Positions 18,219 through 27,247 of a stretch of DNA of 51,738 nucleotides are shown one piece after another. Made by a program: the position numbers and the translations under genes. This DNA comes from an uncultured Gammaproteobacteria bacterium (lineage in GTDB: Bacteria; Pseudomonadota; Gammaproteobacteria; Pseudomonadales; Pseudohongiellaceae): contig CAJXSF010000019.1 in NCBI GenBank assembly GCA_913061515.1, positions 1 to 51,738 on the forward strand, given 5' to 3'. The first letter of the stretch is position 1. Each line of letters starts with the position of its first letter. Below the pieces are notes generated by a model. That model worked only from the letters and a program-made list of their open reading frames with translations. It made no database searches and was not told where the DNA came from.

Positions 18219-18821
18219 ATGCGTTATTGCCAGCATTGTGCCGGGCCTATTGAAGAAAAAATTCCGCAAGGCGATGACAAACTGCGTTACTGCTGTGTGC
18301 AGTGCAATGTCGTTTTCTACCAAAACCCTAATAATATTGTTGGCACCCTTCCGGTTTTTAAAGACGCTGTGCTCTTGTGCAAACGTGCCATAGAGCCTCG
18401 TTTAGGAAAATGGACACTTCCCGCCGGCTTTATGGAAAATGGTGAAACGACACTCGCTGGCGCTATCAGAGAAACTCAGGAAGAGGCAGGCGCAATCGTT
18501 CGGGCACAGGATTGCCAACTCTACACACTGTTTAACCTTCCCTATATCAGCCAAGTGTATTTTTTCTTTCTAACAAGCTTGCGCAACTTAGACTTTGCAC
18601 CGGGGGAAGAAAGCTTGGAGGTCGCGCTCTTTGAAGAGCATGAAATCCCTTGGGATGAATTGGCATTCCCGGTTGTGAAAATTACCCTGCAACAGTATTT
18701 CGCCGACAGAAAAAAATCCTTATTCCCCGTTCGGATGTTCGACTTACATTACTCTGCCGATCGAAAATTAAGTACACAGCTCATTAGCGACAGCCACCAA
18801 TTGCCTAGCGAAATTGACTAA
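18219..18821 (+). CDS. Nudix hydrolase with N-terminal zinc ribbon
   Basis: Hydrolyses nucleoside diphosphates linked to another moiety. Residues 1-30 form a zinc ribbon with two CxxC pairs (CQHC, CVQC). The Nudix box is complete: a G-x5-E-x7-RE-x2-EE-x-G pattern in GFMENGE...RETQEEAGA at about 70-92. This layout resembles NudC-like (NADH/NAD-cap) enzymes, but the NudC-specific SQPWPFP motif is absent. The ATG at 18219 is preferred over a GTG at 18213. The upstream 220 bp hold no convincing gene. Confidence 0.88.
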   Translation: MRYCQHCAGPIEEKIPQGDDKLRYCCVQCNVVFYQNPNNIVGTLPVFKDAVLLCKRAIEPRLGKWTLPAGFMENGETTLAGAIRETQEEAGAIVRAQDCQLYTLFNLPYISQVYFFFLTSLRNLDFAPGEESLEVALFEEHEIPWDELAFPVVKITLQQYFADRKKSLFPVRMFDLHYSADRKLSTQLISDSHQLPSEID

Positions 18822-18932
18822 ACAATTTCGCCACCCCTGCCGTAAAATCTCACAACACACTGATTTATATAATTATTATTTGTTGACACAAGGCTTGCTA
18901 TCTCTTTACTACCAATTAAGAGGACACACATA

Positions 18933-19592
18933 ATGAACCGTTTAAATCTTTCAGTCATCGCTTTAGCCACTACCTTATTTGCCAGTGCCACGTTTGCCGA
19001 CGATGAAACTTACGTCACGCAACATTACAGTTTTTCTTTGGATGATATTGATGAAGTGTACATCGATGGCGGCATAGGTGAAATGGAAGTCATCCATAGC
19101 GATGGCGATGAGATCAACATTGAACTAGAGATTGAAGGCAAGCGCCGGTTTTGGATTATGAACAAGCGCGACATATCAGATCTAGAACTAGTGCAATCCA
19201 AGCGCGGCGATACACTTAGGATTAGTTTGAATGAAGACGACATCGAGCATGTTGATATTCACTGGCGCATAGAATTGCCAAGCGTTGCGCACACTCATTT
19301 CAATCTCGGCGTCGGAAAAATCACGGGTGAGTTTGCAGATACAGAGTTGGAACTTGATATTGGCGTGGGCGCAGCAGACATCGCGATTGCCCGGAACGGT
19401 GCCGGACGTGTGGAAACCTCAGCGGGGGTTGGAAGCGCCGAGCTTCACGGCGCTAGCAATGTTGTTAACAAGCGCGTCATGATCTCCGAGGAGACTTACG
19501 GTTATGGTGAAGGTAAACACCATATGGAACTGAATGTCGGAGTCGGCGAGGTAAAGGTTAGGCTAACCGACAACGCCTTAGTAAGCTTCTAA
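18933..19592 (+). CDS. Exported beta-repeat protein (DUF4097/adhesin-like), function unknown
   Basis: A secreted 219-residue protein with a clear signal peptide (cleavage after TFA-D). The body contains five degenerate copies of a short G-[IV]-G motif followed by a beta strand (GGIGEMEV, LGVGKITG, IGVGAADI, AGVGSAEL, VGVGEVKV), spaced roughly 20-70 residues. This suggests a right-handed beta-solenoid like the putative adhesin/DUF4097 group. The mature part is acidic. A good -35 (TTGACA, 18883-18888) and an AAGAGGA ribosome site precede it. Its 3' end overlaps the convergent NIF3-like gene by 15 bp. Confidence 0.7.
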   Translation: MNRLNLSVIALATTLFASATFADDETYVTQHYSFSLDDIDEVYIDGGIGEMEVIHSDGDEINIELEIEGKRRFWIMNKRDISDLELVQSKRGDTLRISLNEDDIEHVDIHWRIELPSVAHTHFNLGVGKITGEFADTELELDIGVGAADIAIARNGAGRVETSAGVGSAELHGASNVVNKRVMISEETYGYGEGKHHMELNVGVGEVKVRLTDNALVSF

Positions 19593-19889
19593 ACGCACCA
19601 CGTCTAAGGCAGGCTCCTCGTAAGGATGGGCCTGCCTTAGTGCAGCGACTGCCGCATCTATCGCCTCTTTTGCGCACACCATCTCGACACGATATTCCGC
19701 TACGACTTCCAATGCATCTTGGGATCCAATGAACGGTTGGCTGCCAGCTAATGGCCGAAACTGTCCTTGACCCAGCACCTGCCAAGCGCAGTGTTCGTAG
19801 TCGCCGATGCGTCCAGCACCGGCGGCAAACACAGCTTGTTTCACATGCTCTAAGTGTGTGGCAGGGACATAGAAGCAAAGCTTAAACAT
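19578..19889 (-). CDS. NIF3/YqfO-like small domain protein
   Basis: A 103-residue protein matching the inserted dimerisation-type domain of YqfO/NIF3 proteins, found as a stand-alone gene in many gammaproteobacteria. The N-terminus KLCFYVPATHLEHVKQAVFAAGAG and the C-terminal AHPYEEPALDVVRL are the hallmark segments. Its molecular role is unknown. It starts 7 bp after the purL stop and is probably cotranscribed with it. Confidence 0.85.
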   Translation of the reverse strand: MFKLCFYVPATHLEHVKQAVFAAGAGRIGDYEHCAWQVLGQGQFRPLAGSQPFIGSQDALEVVAEYRVEMVCAKEAIDAAVAALRQAHPYEEPALDVVRLEAY

Positions 19890-19896
19890 AATAGGC

Positions 19897-22800
19897 TTAG
19901 CCTAACCATACACGCGCATTGCGGAACATGCGCAATGACGGGGCATCTTCTTGCCAATCTCTTGGACGGTAGGAATTCTGCACCGCTCGGGTTACCCGTT
20001 CTGGGTGAGGCATCATGATAGTAACGCGACCATCTTTGCTGCTCATCCCTGCAATCCCCATAGGAGATCCATTAGGGTTTTGTGGATACTGCTCGGTAAC
20101 GGCGCCGTAGTTGTCGACATAGTTCAATGCCAATAATTGCGAGTCTAATGCAATCTTTCGATCTGACTCACTGCGGAACTCTGCACGCCCTTCCCCATGT
20201 GCCACGGCAATTGGGAAACGTGAGCCGTCCATACCCCGTAAAAATGCCGAAGGACTCTTAGCGACAGTCACAAGACTTGTGCGCCCTTCGAACTGCTCCG
20301 ATTGATTACGAACAAAACGTGGCCAATGTTCCGCGCCAGGAATAAGATCATGCAAGAGTGATAACATCTGACAGCCATTACACACCCCTAGCGATAGTGT
20401 TGAGTCACGCTCGAAGAACTGTGCAAATGCCGCTCGCATATTGTCATTATGGAGGATGGTTTTAGCCCACCCACCACCGGCGCCAAGCACGTCACCGTAG
20501 GAGAAACCACCGCAGGCGACCAAAGCATTAAAGTTATCCAATGCCACCCGGCCTGATAATAGATCGGTCATGTGCACATCGACCGCTTCAAAGTTTGCGC
20601 GGTCAAATGCTGCAGCCATTTCCACATGTCCATTGACGCCTTGTTCACGCAAGACTGCCACGCGCGGCTTGGCACCTAGATTCACAAAGGGCGCACTGAT
20701 GTCTTCGTTCACATCAAAACTTAGCGCTACGTTAAGACCAGGGTCTTTGGTATCAAGCAAGTTATCGAACTCGGATTGTGCACACTCAGAATTGTCGCGC
20801 AGTGATTGCACGTGATAACTCGTCTCGCTCCATACACGCTGGAGTTCTGCACGAGTCGTTTCAAATACCAACTTGCCGGCGTTTAGCACGCGGATTTCAT
20901 CACGCTGGTTCAAGGTGCCAATTTGACGAGTGCAATCAGATAGCCCGTGCTGCTCGACAATCTTCAACACAGAATTGAGCTGCTCACGGCGCACCTGAAT
21001 CACGGCTCCTACTTCTTCATTGAACAGCACGCGCACAGGGTCGTTGTCATCAGCCCCTAATAATTCGGCAAGCTGAATATCAATACCCGTGTGGCCAGCA
21101 AAAGCCATCTCGGCTAGCGTTGCAAACACCCCGCCGTCAGAACGGTCATGATACGCCAAGGCCAAGCCTTCTTTGTTCAGTTGTTGAACCAGCCCAAAGA
21201 AGCTCTTTAGCTCTTCGGCATTGTCCACATCAGGAGGTGTGCAACCCAATTCGCGATACACTTGCGCGAGCGCTGAACCACCCACACGGTTTTTACCGTG
21301 GCCGAGATCGATCAATAATAAATCGGTATCGCCTTGATCCGTTTGCAATTGTGGCGTCAGAGTTGTGCGCACATCGCTGACCGGAGCAAACGCGGAAATC
21401 ACCAAAGACATTGGTGAGGTAATACTCTTACGGCCTTGCGCGTCGTCCCACACCATGCGCATCGACATGGAGTCTTTGCCTACCGGCACACAGATTCCAA
21501 GCGCAGGACACAACTCCAATCCAACGGCTTTCACCGCCTCATAAAGTTTTGCATCTTCACCTGGGTGCCCTGCCGCTACCATCCAGTTAGCCGATAATTT
21601 AATCTCACTGATAGCAGCGATTGTCGCGCTGGCGATATTCGTTACCGCCTCTGCAATGGCCATTCTCGCCGATGCTGGCGCATCCAGTAGTGCGACAGGC
21701 GTGCGTTCTCCCATCGCCATCGCTTCACCGGTATACCCTTGTAAAGCCGACGCTGTTACTGCGGCATCGGCTACAGGCACCTGCCATGGGCCCACCATTT
21801 GATCACGCGTCACCATCCCCGTAATAGAACGGTCAGCGATAGTGATTAAGAAGTTCTTGCTCGCTACCGCAGGCAAACTCATGACTCGTTGAATCGCTTC
21901 GCTCAATCCGATCTGAGCGGTATCGAGCTCGATAGGGTTCGCTGCGATCGATTGCACATCTCTGTGCATGCGTGGAGGCTTGCCGAATAGAATGCTCATC
22001 GGCAAATCGATTGGTTTATTATTGAAATGCGTGTCTAGCAGTTCAATATGGTCTTCTTTTGTTGTTTCGCCGACCACGGCAAACGGGCAACGCTCACGGG
22101 CACACAAGGCTTTGAATCGCGGCAGATCTTCGCGACTGACGGCAAGTACATAACGTTCTTGCGCCTCGTTACACCAGATTTCGAGCGGCGACATTTGCGG
22201 CTCAGCATTAAGGATATCGCGCAATGAAAAACGTCCACCGCGGCCACCATCTTTGACTAGCTCCGGTAGTGCATTTGAGAGTCCGCCAGCGCCAACATCA
22301 TGAATGAAGACCACCGGATTGCTGTCGCCTAACTGCCAACATTGGTCGATCACTTCTTGGCAACGACGCTCCATTTCTGGATTGTCTCGTTGCACTGACG
22401 CAAAATCGAGGTCGGAATTACTCGCACCAGCTGCCATTGAAGACGCCGCGCCTCCGCCCAGCCCGATTAGCATCGCAGGGCCACCAAGAACGATTAGCTG
22501 GGCGCCAACCGGGATTTCTCCCTTCTCTATGTGGGATTCGCGAATATTGCCTAGACCACCGGCAATCATAATGGGTTTATGATAACCGCGAACCTCGTCG
22601 CCATTGCCAGTGTCGATGCGCTCTTCATAAGTGCGGAAATACCCGCATAGATTCGGGCGACCAAATTCATTGTTAAAGGCCGCTGCGCCGATAGGGCCTT
22701 CAATCATAATATCCAGAGCCGACGCGATATGGTCAGGGCGACCGAAGTCCTCTTCTTCCCAAGGCTGCAGGAGAGCTGGGATACGCAGATTGGACACGCT

Positions 22801-23817
22801 AAAGCCTGACAATCCTGCTTTCGGTTTAGAACCACGCCCCGTAGCGCCTTCATCACGGATCTCACCACCACTACCTGTCGCCGCCCCAGGGAAAGGAGCA
22901 ATGGCTGTAGGGTGGTTGTGAGTTTCCACTTTCATCAAAATATGAATCGGCTCTTGGGTATAGCCGTATTGCTTGCTCACCGGATCAGGGAAGAACCGCC
23001 CACCAACACTCCCGCTCATGACTGCGGCATTATCTTTATAGGCGGACAAGACATTATCTGGGGCTTGCGCATGGGTATTGCGAATCATACCGAACAAAGA
23101 GATATCTTGGTCTTCGCCATCGATAGTCCAGCTGGCGTTGAAGATTTTATGACGGCAATGCTCGGAGTTGGCCTGAGCAAACATCATCAGTTCAACATCA
23201 TTAGGATTGCGATTTAGGTGATTAAAGCTCTCGTAGAGATATTCAATCTCATCGGGCGCTAACGCCAAGCCCATCTGCGAATTAGCCTCTGTAAGTGCCA
23301 CCTCACCGCGCCCTAGAATATCGACACTTTGCATCGGCCGAGGCTCAGCACGTTCGAACAAGCTAAGCGCTGCGTCAAAATCTGGCAGCACTGCTTGCGT
23401 CATGCGGTCGTGCAGCAATGAATCAAGTAGTGCGATCTCGGTCATATCCAGGCGCGGCTGAGCTTCAACTCGATAGGCAACACCGCGCTCTATACGGCGA
23501 ATACTCCGCAAACCGCAATTGTGCACGATATCAGTTGCCTTACTTGACCATGGAGAGATCGTTCCTGGACGCGGAACAACTACCCGCAATTGCGCATCTA
23601 GCGCGCTAGTATCGATCGCTGACTGACTTGGAGAGCCATAATCGAGCAGGGTGTTAATGAGATCCAGCTCATCGGGCGCTAAGGTTTCATCGCAATCAGC
23701 GAAATGAATGAAGCGGGCATTGAGCGCGCGAACCTTAGGGAGTCGTGACTGGATAGTGGCGAGAAGTTTGGCATTTTTGAAGGCAGAAAGTGCCGACACA
23801 CCGGGCAGAACTAGCAT
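19897..23817 (-). CDS. purL: Phosphoribosylformylglycinamidine synthase
   Basis: Converts FGAR, glutamine and ATP to FGAM in purine biosynthesis. This is the large single-chain form (about 1306 residues; E. coli 1295). It has an N-terminal PurS-like part, two AIRS-type synthetase halves (for example [22 protein letters not shown]), and a C-terminal class I glutamine amidotransferase with [11 protein letters not shown] (catalytic Cys) and PHPERV. The ATG at 23817 is preferred to an in-frame TTG at 23826. In Pseudomonas and E. coli purL is neighboured by mltF and tadA. Confidence 0.98.
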   Translation of the reverse strand: MLVLPGVSALSAFKNAKLLATIQSRLPKVRALNARFIHFADCDETLAPDELDLINTLLDYGSPSQSAIDTSALDAQLRVVVPRPGTISPWSSKATDIVHNCGLRSIRRIERGVAYRVEAQPRLDMTEIALLDSLLHDRMTQAVLPDFDAALSLFERAEPRPMQSVDILGRGEVALTEANSQMGLALAPDEIEYLYESFNHLNRNPNDVELMMFAQANSEHCRHKIFNASWTIDGEDQDISLFGMIRNTHAQAPDNVLSAYKDNAAVMSGSVGGRFFPDPVSKQYGYTQEPIHILMKVETHNHPTAIAPFPGAATGSGGEIRDEGATGRGSKPKAGLSGFSVSNLRIPALLQPWEEEDFGRPDHIASALDIMIEGPIGAAAFNNEFGRPNLCGYFRTYEERIDTGNGDEVRGYHKPIMIAGGLGNIRESHIEKGEIPVGAQLIVLGGPAMLIGLGGGAASSMAAGASNSDLDFASVQRDNPEMERRCQEVIDQCWQLGDSNPVVFIHDVGAGGLSNALPELVKDGGRGGRFSLRDILNAEPQMSPLEIWCNEAQERYVLAVSREDLPRFKALCARERCPFAVVGETTKEDHIELLDTHFNNKPIDLPMSILFGKPPRMHRDVQSIAANPIELDTAQIGLSEAIQRVMSLPAVASKNFLITIADRSITGMVTRDQMVGPWQVPVADAAVTASALQGYTGEAMAMGERTPVALLDAPASARMAIAEAVTNIASATIAAISEIKLSANWMVAAGHPGEDAKLYEAVKAVGLELCPALGICVPVGKDSMSMRMVWDDAQGRKSITSPMSLVISAFAPVSDVRTTLTPQLQTDQGDTDLLLIDLGHGKNRVGGSALAQVYRELGCTPPDVDNAEELKSFFGLVQQLNKEGLALAYHDRSDGGVFATLAEMAFAGHTGIDIQLAELLGADDNDPVRVLFNEEVGAVIQVRREQLNSVLKIVEQHGLSDCTRQIGTLNQRDEIRVLNAGKLVFETTRAELQRVWSETSYHVQSLRDNSECAQSEFDNLLDTKDPGLNVALSFDVNEDISAPFVNLGAKPRVAVLREQGVNGHVEMAAAFDRANFEAVDVHMTDLLSGRVALDNFNALVACGGFSYGDVLGAGGGWAKTILHNDNMRAAFAQFFERDSTLSLGVCNGCQMLSLLHDLIPGAEHWPRFVRNQSEQFEGRTSLVTVAKSPSAFLRGMDGSRFPIAVAHGEGRAEFRSESDRKIALDSQLLALNYVDNYGAVTEQYPQNPNGSPMGIAGMSSKDGRVTIMMPHPERVTRAVQNSYRPRDWQEDAPSLRMFRNARVWLG

Positions 23818-23918
23818 CGTAAGCAAAGGCCTTGAGTAGGGTTAACGGCGGAATCACAAGGCGGCAATGATACGCGAAATCAGCTTAAAAAGTCAGGCCT
23901 AATTTACGCCAAGACGCG

Positions 23919-24488
23919 TTATTGGTCTGATTGAAAGCGCCCATCTTCACGACTAAGGACTATGCGGCCTTCGCTATCTTCAACCCAGAAATCGACATAA
24001 TCCAGTGAGGCGATGTCACCTGGGTTGCCGCTAAAGACAGGCTCTGCTTTCACAGAGTAGGTTTTACCGGGTTCGGCGCGAAACTTCAGTGTCCGACTAA
24101 CTGTCTCGCGACTGGAGGCATAATTGGCTAATGCTGGGGCCAGCCCTATACGCGCCCCCATGTCCCAAGAGTAATACACTTCTAACTCACGCAGGCCTGG
24201 CTGCATCAACACTTCGTCCCACGCTCGGCTATTTTCGATGGCATGATGATCGACACGCTGAAAACGCACTGCATCGACATAGCTATTGAGCCAATCCTTA
24301 CGGTAATAAAAATCACCCTTGACCAAGGCCAATTGCGACAGTGGCAATTCTACCCCGTCATAGGCCCGGTAAGGCACATCAACAATGGTACAAGCACTTA
24401 ACCACACACTGCCCATCACTAGACAGCAAAGTCTAATGAAATTCGAGAAGCGAGAGCGTTTTTGACAGCTTGAAAAAGTGATCGGCAT
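23919..24488 (-). CDS. Predicted lipoprotein, function unknown
   Basis: A 189-residue protein with a basic N-terminus, a hydrophobic stretch (residues 18-31) and a lipobox L30-S-A-C33, so it is probably lipid-anchored. The rest has beta-rich segments and a conserved-looking AEPGKTYSVKAEP motif, as seen in small periplasmic beta-sandwich lipoproteins. I do not recognise a named family. It occupies the position between tadA and purL where mltF lies in E. coli and Pseudomonas, but it has no transglycosylase motifs. Confidence 0.75.
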   Translation of the reverse strand: MPITFSSCQKRSRFSNFIRLCCLVMGSVWLSACTIVDVPYRAYDGVELPLSQLALVKGDFYYRKDWLNSYVDAVRFQRVDHHAIENSRAWDEVLMQPGLRELEVYYSWDMGARIGLAPALANYASSRETVSRTLKFRAEPGKTYSVKAEPVFSGNPGDIASLDYVDFWVEDSEGRIVLSREDGRFQSDQ

Positions 24489-24556
24489 TGACGAGGTTTC
24501 TAAAGTAGCGTGCGAGTTTTAGTATCCAATAACGGTACTCAGATTAGAGTCTAAAC

Positions 24557-25057
24557 TCAACCTTTTGTTCCCCTTTGTGCAAGAGTTCGCCTTCCTTTGA
24601 AGAATTCGCGCATTAACTCCCCACATTGTTGGGACTCAACGCCCCCGAGAGTTTCCACTTGGTGATTGAAGGCGCCCTCTTCCAACAGGCGCTTTGCGCT
24701 CTCAATTGCACCAAATCGTGGCTCGAGCGCGCCGTAGACCACCCGTGCGATGCGCGCGTGTACAATAGCCCCCACGCACATAGTACAAGGTTCGATAGTG
24801 ACGTAAAGAACACAGCCGGGGAGGCGATAATTAGACACTGCCAGTGCAGCTTCGCGAATTGCCATGATCTCTGCGTGAGCAGAAGGGTCATGTGTGCGAA
24901 TGGGTTGATTGAAGCCGCTGCCTATTAACTCACCTGTGGCGGAAACAACGACCGCGCCAACAGGCACCTCGCCGACATCCGCCGCCGAGCGAGCAAGGGC
25001 TAATGCTTGCTGCATCCAATATTCGTCAGAGTGCACTTCAGGCATAGCCGTGCTCAA
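24557..25057 (-). CDS. tadA: tRNA-specific adenosine deaminase TadA
   Basis: Converts A34 to inosine in tRNA-Arg(ACG). The zinc site and catalytic glutamate are present: H61-A-E63 and P90-C91-T-M-C94. The 166-residue length matches. It lies 28 bp after the LysM-domain gene and 68 bp before the lipoprotein gene, so these may form one transcript. Confidence 0.96.
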   Translation of the reverse strand: MSTAMPEVHSDEYWMQQALALARSAADVGEVPVGAVVVSATGELIGSGFNQPIRTHDPSAHAEIMAIREAALAVSNYRLPGCVLYVTIEPCTMCVGAIVHARIARVVYGALEPRFGAIESAKRLLEEGAFNHQVETLGGVESQQCGELMREFFKGRRTLAQRGTKG

Positions 25058-25085
25058 GCATTAGGGTTTAACTAGCGAAAAGAAA

Positions 25086-26006
25086 TTACAGAGAGCTACG
25101 ATTAGTCGTAACCTTCAACACCTGACCAATTTGCAGGGCATCACTGGCGAGGTCATTGGCCTTGCTAATCGCTGCCACGGTAGTTCCGTAGCGTTTCGCA
25201 AGACGCCACAAAGTATCACCACGACTTACTCGGTGGCTAAGCTCTGTGTAAGAGGCAACTTCATTAGTTCTAGAGGTATTCACAGGGTTAGAGTTAACCG
25301 CTGGGATGTGCAGTTTCTGTCCCGCGATGATTATGTCTCCACGAATGCCGTTACTAGCACGCAACTGCGCTACCGAAACACCGGTAATCGAAGAAATACG
25401 AGATAGCGAATCGCCGCGGCGCACGACGTATTCATGCCCAATGTCTGTGCCTGCATCTGCAAACTGGTGCACCACTTCTGGGAACACAGCAACATGGTAA
25501 TGCGGTGGGCGACGCTCGCGCGTTACATCCAATACATCTGCCGCTTCCATTGAGAGCAAAGTGCGCTCTAACCACGAACGGCATTTACCCATTGGAGGAA
25601 TGCGCAGATCAACAGCCATACCGGTTGGGTGAACAGAATCACTGGCAGCGTTTTGTGGCTGCTTATTAATCGGGCGTGTAAGGCTTGTCACCGTCAACTT
25701 TTCACCGCAATTGGCAAAGTACTGGGCACTAATTTGTTCGATGAAGTTTTTAACGGGGGGGCGTGCGTATGGGAAAGAGACATCATGAAGATCGAGGAAG
25801 CGGTTCTTGCTCACTAGGACGAGCTCACCCGCCCCTACATACTCATCTACTAATTTGGCAGTTTGTGCAAAACCGTAGCCATTTTGCACTGCGACTTGGT
25901 ATTGTCTTTCCATCGAGGACCGCGACCCTTTCAGAGTCTGCGCCTGAATTTGGCTAGCAGAGAACAAAATGGCAGTAATCAGGGACGCTAGGGCGATTTT
26001 TGGCAT
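25086..26006 (-). CDS. Exported M15-like (DUF5715-type) protein with two LysM domains
   Basis: A likely peptidoglycan-associated periplasmic protein. Signal peptide: residues 1-22 (cleavage near IQA-Q). The central domain (about 25-195) has the metallopeptidase-like pattern of the M15/DUF5715 group: HPTGMAVDLR and a later HYHVAV, suggesting zinc-dependent D,D- or L,D-carboxypeptidase activity (inference). Two LysM repeats follow (YVVRRGDSLSRISS and HRVSRGDTLWRLAK), which bind N-acetylglucosamine polymers. The ATG at 26006 follows AGGATGG; the frame opens further upstream but without a signal sequence start. Confidence 0.82.
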   Translation of the reverse strand: MPKIALASLITAILFSASQIQAQTLKGSRSSMERQYQVAVQNGYGFAQTAKLVDEYVGAGELVLVSKNRFLDLHDVSFPYARPPVKNFIEQISAQYFANCGEKLTVTSLTRPINKQPQNAASDSVHPTGMAVDLRIPPMGKCRSWLERTLLSMEAADVLDVTRERRPPHYHVAVFPEVVHQFADAGTDIGHEYVVRRGDSLSRISSITGVSVAQLRASNGIRGDIIIAGQKLHIPAVNSNPVNTSRTNEVASYTELSHRVSRGDTLWRLAKRYGTTVAAISKANDLASDALQIGQVLKVTTNRSSL

Positions 26007-26257
26007 GTCGACCATCCTACAAAGAGCTGTTTTTTGTTTTCTGACCTGGGCGCTACGATATTGCATCTAATATTCAGCCTCGTGCGCACAGTGCGAATAG
26101 AGCGTGTGGCCGATTCTAGTGATTTTCATAGAATCTTGTCAAGGATTCAGAGATATCTATCTGTTTTTTTTAGCAATAACAAACCAAGGCCAAAATTTCA
26201 TGTTGACTGTAGGCTCTGCAAGCTCACGCCATTGCACAAGTTTAAGCTCCTAAGGAA

Positions 26258-26437
26258 CTGAGTTTTCTTCAAATCGTACAGAACATCTTGGCAGCGGGTT
26301 TAGGTGTGCAGTCTCGGGTTGAGAGGCAACGCGCTTTTAGTTCGAAAAGCCCGATGCCATTCATAGTCGGTGGGATTGTGTTCACATCTTTGTTTGCGGG
26401 AGTGCTATTCACCATCGTGGCATTAGTCACTCGATAA
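26258..26437 (+). CDS. Small membrane protein, DUF2970 family (non-ATG start)
   Basis: My translation of the plus strand gives a 59-residue frame ending TAA at 26435-26437. It matches the DUF2970 pattern as I recall it: ILAAGLGVQSRVERQRAF, then a membrane helix MPFIVGGIVFTSLFAGVLF. There is no ATG before the family signature. CTG at 26258 directly follows AAGGAA, and TTG at 26288 and GTG at 26306 are alternatives, so the exact start is unsure. A strong terminator follows at 26502. Function is unknown. Confidence 0.65.
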   Translation: MSFLQIVQNILAAGLGVQSRVERQRAFSSKSPMPFIVGGIVFTSLFAGVLFTIVALVTR

Positions 26438-26501
26438 CTTCGCACTAAAAAGCAGTTTGGGAGCACACATCTCGCTAGAGGGGTCTAGGACTTCGCTCCA
26501 C

Positions 26502-26528
26502 AAAGGGCAGACTGACTGTCTGCCCTTT
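26502..26528. terminator. Bidirectional terminator between DUF2970 and peroxiredoxin genes
   Basis: An 11-bp perfect stem (AAAGGGCAGAC / GTCTGCCCTTT) with a 5-base loop TGACT and T-runs on the plus strand. It lies 65 bases past the DUF2970 stop and 10 bases past the convergent peroxiredoxin stop, so it can serve both. Confidence 0.88.
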
Positions 26529-26538
26529 TTCTTTTGTG

Positions 26539-27192
26539 TTATTTAGGCGCTTTGGCAAAGCGTAAATAAGGCAGCTTAATATCTAACTCACCAAATTTTT
26601 CTTTCGCATCCGCATCGTTCACACTTAAAGCGACAATCACATCTTGTCCAGGCACCCAATTTGCTGGAGTTGCAATTGCTTGCCCATCAGTGGCTTGAAT
26701 TGCCTGAAGTGCCCGCAAGATTTCTGCAAAATTGCGCCCAACAGACATAGGGTAAGACATCGTCAGACGAATTTTCTTGTCCGGCCCAATAATGAACACT
26801 GTGCGCACCGTTGCGCTGTGTGCTGGCGTTCTGCCATCGGGCAAATAGGCATCTGCGGGAAGCATATTGTAAAGCTTTGATACCGCAAGAGAGGTGTCAT
26901 CAATAATCGGGAAATCCGCGGGGCTACCTGCAAATGCCTCGATATCACGCTTCCACTTCTGATGCTCTTCAACGCTATCGACTGATACGCCGATCACTTT
27001 CGTGTTGAGTTTCTTGAACTCACCAGAGAGCTGCGCAACAGCACCAAACTCTGTCGTACACACCGGAGTAAAATCTTTAGGGTGCGAGAAAATGATCGCA
27101 TAGCTGTCACCGATCCATTCGTGCAGATCGATTCTACCCGCTGTGGAATCGGCTGAAAAATTTGGTGCAACATCGTTTATTCTTAAAGACAT
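26539..27192 (-). CDS. 1-Cys peroxiredoxin (Prx6 family)
   Basis: Reduces hydrogen peroxide and organic hydroperoxides. The peroxidatic cysteine is C45 in HPKDFTPVCTTEFG, with the typical P-x3-T-x2-C triad. No other cysteine occurs in 217 residues, so it is a 1-Cys enzyme needing an external thiol. The long C-terminal dimerisation region and the VRTVFIIGPDKKIR segment mark the Prx6 group. It lies 55 bp after the sulfite-oxidase-like gene on the same strand and ends at a shared terminator. Confidence 0.93.
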   Translation of the reverse strand: MSLRINDVAPNFSADSTAGRIDLHEWIGDSYAIIFSHPKDFTPVCTTEFGAVAQLSGEFKKLNTKVIGVSVDSVEEHQKWKRDIEAFAGSPADFPIIDDTSLAVSKLYNMLPADAYLPDGRTPAHSATVRTVFIIGPDKKIRLTMSYPMSVGRNFAEILRALQAIQATDGQAIATPANWVPGQDVIVALSVNDADAKEKFGELDIKLPYLRFAKAPK

Positions 27193-27247
27193 AACTCCTC
27201 CTTACAATTGTGAGTAATGCAAAAAAGTGTAACAAATACGCATGAAA

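Noticed and set aside
18110..18244. Small plus-strand frame starting MIGSKRST upstream of the Nudix gene
   Set aside because: No ribosome site, no similarity that I recognise, and it runs into the Nudix gene in another frame.
18808..18831. Perfect 9-bp stem (GCGAAATTG/CAATTTCGC) around the Nudix stop codon
   Set aside because: No U-tract follows on the plus strand and the stem is partly coding, so I did not call a terminator.
26269..26466. Minus-strand frame of 65 residues
   Set aside because: It lies opposite the DUF2970-like frame, has no family resemblance, and the plus strand carries the recognisable signature.
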